DNA of 16,342 nt. Origin: DATHBD01 sp035296325. Lineage in GTDB: Bacteria > Actinomycetota > Actinomycetes > Mycobacteriales > Micromonosporaceae. Of the stretch, positions 13,951-16,342 are shown one piece after another. The notes beneath the pieces were generated by a model. That model had not been told where the DNA came from, did no database searches, and saw only the letters and a program-made list of their open reading frames with translations. The DNA lies in contig DATHBD010000024.1 in assembly GCA_035296325.1 (NCBI GenBank), positions 1-16,342 on the forward strand. Direction: 5' to 3'. Numbering within the stretch: position 1 is the stretch's first letter; the number at the start of each line of letters is the position of its first letter. The position numbers and the translations under genes are program-made.

Positions 13951-14835
13951 TCAGCGTGTTCGCGCCTCTGCGCCCGTTGGGGCAGCGAGGTCGGCCAGGG
14001 CACGCGTTTCGCGGTCGCCGTGCAGCCACCACACCCGGTCGGCCGGGCCGAGGCCGTGCGCGCCGGCGTGGTCTCGCGCGGCGGTCGCCACCGGGATCAC
14101 GAGGCCTACGTCGGCGAGGCGCTGGTGCAGATGGTGCTCGCGGTCGGTGGCGTGCAGCCAGAACAACACCGGCCAGTCCGGGCCGCCGAGTGCGGCAAGC
14201 CGGGTGTAGCCGATGAGCTTGTGGGTCAGTTCGGTGAGCGGTTCGCTCCCGGTGTCGTACTCCAGGAAGAACGGCACCTGCCGCTCGCCGTACCGCCAGA
14301 TGCCGTGTCCGTCAGGGTGGATCGGCGCGGCGAGCGCACGCACGTCGATCGGGCTGTCGAGAGTGGCGAACGCACCCCTCTCAGCACACCGGGACTCCGG
14401 CCACCACCGCACAAGCTCGTACCCGGGATGAGTGCGAGCGTGGCCGGCGAGGTCGGTGAAGAACTGGTTGACGCCGAGGCGGTGGGTCAGGGTCCGGGCG
14501 GCGGTCCATCGCCGCCGCCGGACCTTCGCGTGGCCGGGGCGCGGCACAGGCTCGTCGCGTTGCGACGCGATGATCTCCGCTCCCAGCTGGTCAATGACGT
14601 AGTGGTACGGGAACGAACCCCCGTCCGGCCTGAATGGACGGAACCGGTCCACGACGCCGATACTCCGCAACCGGGTGAGCCGGCGCTGCGCGAAATCCAG
14701 CGAAGGAAACAATGCGTGGGCAATCTGGAACGTGGTGAGGACGCCGTGGTCACACAGCCATTCCAGCAACTGATGGTCGCGGGTGGTCAGTACGGACTGC
14801 ATTCTTAAAACGTGGTCAGGCACAACGGATCTCAT
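13951..14835 (-). CDS. Replication-relaxation family protein (first copy)
   Basis: This 294-aa protein begins with the segment usual in its family (VPDHVLRMQSVLTTRDHQLL, EWLCDHGVLTTFQIAHALF, then RRLTRLRSIGVVDRF), a winged helix of roughly residues 12-65. The central domain contains NQFFTDLAGHARTHPGYELV, WWPE, GIWRYGERQVPFFLEYDTG and PVLFWLHATDREHH, consistent with PF13814. ATG at 14835 is kept because the PDHVLR stretch is conserved in relatives; ATG at 14802 is possible, and neither has a strong ribosome binding site. It shares fold and layout with the gene at 12831-13808. As the most upstream leftward gene it probably has its promoter within 14836-15100. Role in element maintenance is inference. 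Confidence 0.85.
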   Translation of the reverse strand: MRSVVPDHVLRMQSVLTTRDHQLLEWLCDHGVLTTFQIAHALFPSLDFAQRRLTRLRSIGVVDRFRPFRPDGGSFPYHYVIDQLGAEIIASQRDEPVPRPGHAKVRRRRWTAARTLTHRLGVNQFFTDLAGHARTHPGYELVRWWPESRCAERGAFATLDSPIDVRALAAPIHPDGHGIWRYGERQVPFFLEYDTGSEPLTELTHKLIGYTRLAALGGPDWPVLFWLHATDREHHLHQRLADVGLVIPVATAARDHAGAHGLGPADRVWWLHGDRETRALADLAAPTGAEARTR

Positions 14836-15402
14836 CTCTCATAGCGACTGGGCAGAACGAAACTGGAAGGGTCTTCCTGAGCAGAACGGGAAACCGCCGA
14901 AGCGGCCGTGTCCTGCGGTGACATACCGGAACCAACCCCGTGTCGGGGTCAGTCTGAAGACGGACCCCGAAACAACCGGCAGCGCTGACTGCGAGGAGGA
15001 CCCCGAGCCGTGGCCGCGTCATCATCGTCAGCCGGTCAGGTCCGGCGACATCGACGTCTGCGACATCAGTTCCCCTTGCCGGGGCATCGGTGCCCGCCCG
15101 GCCACACGGCAAGGAGGGCCGCCCCGCCGACCATGGGGACCCGCGACGTGACGGTCTGAGCAGCCCGACTGACGGCGTGCCCAACGGGCACCGTGCGTGC
15201 AACCAGGGCCGGTGCGCCGTCGTGGCCGGCGCAACTACGTGGGCGACTGCCTGCCGCCGGGACCGCGCCGGGGCGTTCCATCCGTCGCGCGGTCGTGCCG
15301 AACGACCTACTCACCTACCAATCGCCTTTTGGCAGACCGGGCGAACACCTCCCGATCTGCCAACTGTCTGCCAGACCTGGTGCTCGCACCGACATCCCGA
15401 GG
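14836..15402. other. Gene-free stretch upstream of the replication-relaxation genes
   Basis: No frame shows recognisable protein sequence or a good ribosome binding site. One short hairpin is visible: ACCCCG (14935-14940) and CGGGGT (14944-14949) with a 3-nt loop. The promoter of the leftward genes is expected here but I cannot point to it. Confidence 0.5.
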
Positions 15403-15657
15403 TGTCAGATACAGCAAGTAACCGACATCCTTCGGTGGACTCGCATCCCAGCAGGTCACGGCACCGGAGCCGACCAAGTGCCTCGTGACGCCGCGTCACG
15501 GGGTTAACTCCGCATCACGTAAGCGGCGCACAAACTCACCGGCTCGCCAGCGCCGCCCGCACCGAAAACTGTCAGATACATTGAGCGACGTGTCAGACAC
15601 GATCGGTGTCTGACAGTCACGGTCGCACCTGCCAGATCACCTTCGCAGGCTGACAGA
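15403..15657. promoter_or_regulatory. Cluster of TGTCAGAYAC operator-like sites
   Basis: TGTCAGATACA occurs at 15403-15413 and exactly again at 15570-15580. A perfect inverted repeat follows: TGTCAGACAC (15591-15600), a 5-bp spacer, and GTGTCTGACA (15606-15615). A weaker relative, CTGACAGAT, lies near 15649-15657. The spaced palindrome looks like a binding site for a dimeric regulator, and the cluster could be an operator region or iteron-type replication site of the element. No gene overlaps it. Confidence 0.6.
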
Positions 15658-15839
15658 TGGGACGCTCAGCAGGCGATCGACGCGCAACATGGGCCCAATG
15701 CATCTGACGAGGCAGCTCAGGTCGCGCGATTCATTCGCGAGCATGATTGAGGTAGATCAATTGCCTGTCAGGCGGATGTGGTACGAGTCTGAGCCGCCTG
15801 CCCGCGTTCATCGATGCGCACTGTCGCGGCCTCCGCCGG

Positions 15840-16342
15840 CCGATACATGTCCGCCTGTGGCAATCGCGGCCGTGACCGCCGCCGGCACGGTGGCCTGTGT
15901 CCGCGCCGTGCCCGCCGGCACCATGGCGACGTCCGCGCCTTGGCCAACTTCCCCGCCATGTCCGCGCCTGCCGCCGTGTCGAACCTTGCGCCGTGTCCGC
16001 CCGCCCGCGCCGTCATCGACAGCGCCATGGCCACGCCTGAGCGCGGTGTCCGCGCGCCGCACCAACCTCCGCGCCGTGTCCGCCGCCCCGCCCGCAGTGT
16101 CCAACGGCGCCGTATCCAACCTCGCGCCGTGTCCGCGCCCGGACGCCGTGTCCGCGCCGCCACCCCAGCGCCGTGTCCGCGCCGCCACCCCAGCGCCGTG
16201 TCCGCGCCGCCCACCGCCGTCATTGACAGCGCCATGGCCACGCCTGAGCGCCGTGTCCGCGCCGGCACCCCAGCGCCGTGTCCGCGCCGCCCACCGCCGT
16301 CATTGACAGCGCCATGGCCACGCCTGAGCGCCGTGTCCGCGC
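15840..16342. repeat. Degenerate repeat array built on GTGTCCGC (runs off right edge)
   Basis: Eleven exact GTGTCCGC octamers start at 15897, 15993, 16047, 16077, 16129, 16148, 16173, 16198, 16253, 16278 and 16333, usually inside GCCGTGTCCGCGCC; several one-base variants (ATGTCCGC, GTGTCCAA) lie between. Spacing becomes regular toward the right: 25, 25, 55, 25, 55. Open frames cross the array on both strands but encode only low-complexity Arg/Pro/Ala or Gly/Arg sequence and are not credible genes. Such oriented short repeats could be a protein-binding array, for example a transfer or replication locus of the element; this is inference. Confidence 0.75.
16196..16342. repeat. 80-bp higher-order tandem repeat
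   Basis: The block 16196-16275 is repeated from 16276 and matches perfectly for the 67 bases available before the window ends. Each unit contains GTCATTGACAGCGCCATGG, then CCACGCCTGAGCG, and two GTGTCCGC copies. A diverged older copy (GTCATCGACAGCGCCATGG) lies at about 16011-16047. Just before it are two perfect 25-bp units, 16146-16170 and 16171-16195. Confidence 0.85.

Noticed and set aside
13834..14808. 324-aa plus-strand open frame opposite the replication-relaxation genes
   Set aside because: It spans the antisense of a gene, an intergenic hairpin and part of another gene; its composition reflects GC-rich antisense codons only.
14816..15202. Small minus-strand open frame with a weakly hydrophobic stretch (LGVLLAVSAAGCFGV) that could suggest a lipoprotein
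   Set aside because: The hydrophobic stretch is internal, there is no ribosome binding site and the remainder is Arg/Pro-rich noise.
15689..16306. Opposing open frames across the GTGTCCGC array
   Set aside because: Both strands are open because the DNA is GC-rich and repetitive; the translations are low complexity, without start signals or domain features.
15840..16342. CRISPR array
   Set aside because: The repeat core is only about 8-15 bp, spacing is irregular, the intervals are themselves repetitive and no cas gene is present.

Overview
The window is high-GC actinomycete DNA (GC-rich third positions, GTG starts, purine-rich ribosome binding sites). It reads as an accessory integration hotspot rather than core chromosome: three tyrosine integrases, two IS630-family fragments, one decayed IS256-family transposase, tRNA-Arg-derived attachment sequences, and two gene groups that look like cargo. 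No housekeeping gene is visible. Genus cannot be fixed from the sequence; the restriction enzyme closely resembles SgrAI of Streptomyces griseus as I recall that sequence.

Left part (1-3090). The 3' end of an IS630-type transposase runs in from the left edge and joins an N-terminally truncated integrase (232-1275, +). A second, complete integrase faces it (1504-2799, -), with an imperfect hairpin between the two 3' ends. Upstream of the second integrase lie a degenerate tRNA-Arg-like sequence on + (about 2844-2916), three copies of the 11-mer GTGACCCACAC (2959-2995), and the clean 3' half of a tRNA-Arg(ACG) gene on - (3041-3085). Together they look like an integrase attachment region.

Restriction-modification part (3230-7242). 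A frameshifted IS630 remnant abuts a complete C5-cytosine methyltransferase gene (-). Divergent from it are a small C-protein-like regulator and a PD-(D/E)XK endonuclease of the Cfr10I/NgoMIV/SgrAI group (+), joined by a TAATG overlap. A vsr patch-repair endonuclease gene converges on the endonuclease gene. Methylase, controller, nuclease and repair nuclease form a complete SgrAI-like cassette. The methylase-controller gap holds a C-box-like operator and a CRCCGGYG site, the recognition sequence of SgrAI.

Middle (7430-10690). An IS256-family pseudogene, a perfect 16-bp palindrome and a heptanucleotide tandem repeat separate the cassette from a translationally coupled pair (-): an uncharacterised 214-aa protein and an XRE-ImmA/IrrE metallopeptidase. 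About 530 bp after that hold no convincing gene.

Right part (10698-16342). A leftward series of two replication-relaxation paralogues, a small AlpA/Xis-type helix-turn-helix protein and a 514-aa integrase is the recombination end of an integrative element, with hairpin terminators behind both replication-relaxation genes. The last 1.5 kb has no credible gene. It holds a cluster of TGTCAGAYAC operator-like sites (15403-15657) and an array of GTGTCCGC repeats (15897 to the window end) that may be cis-acting sites of the element.
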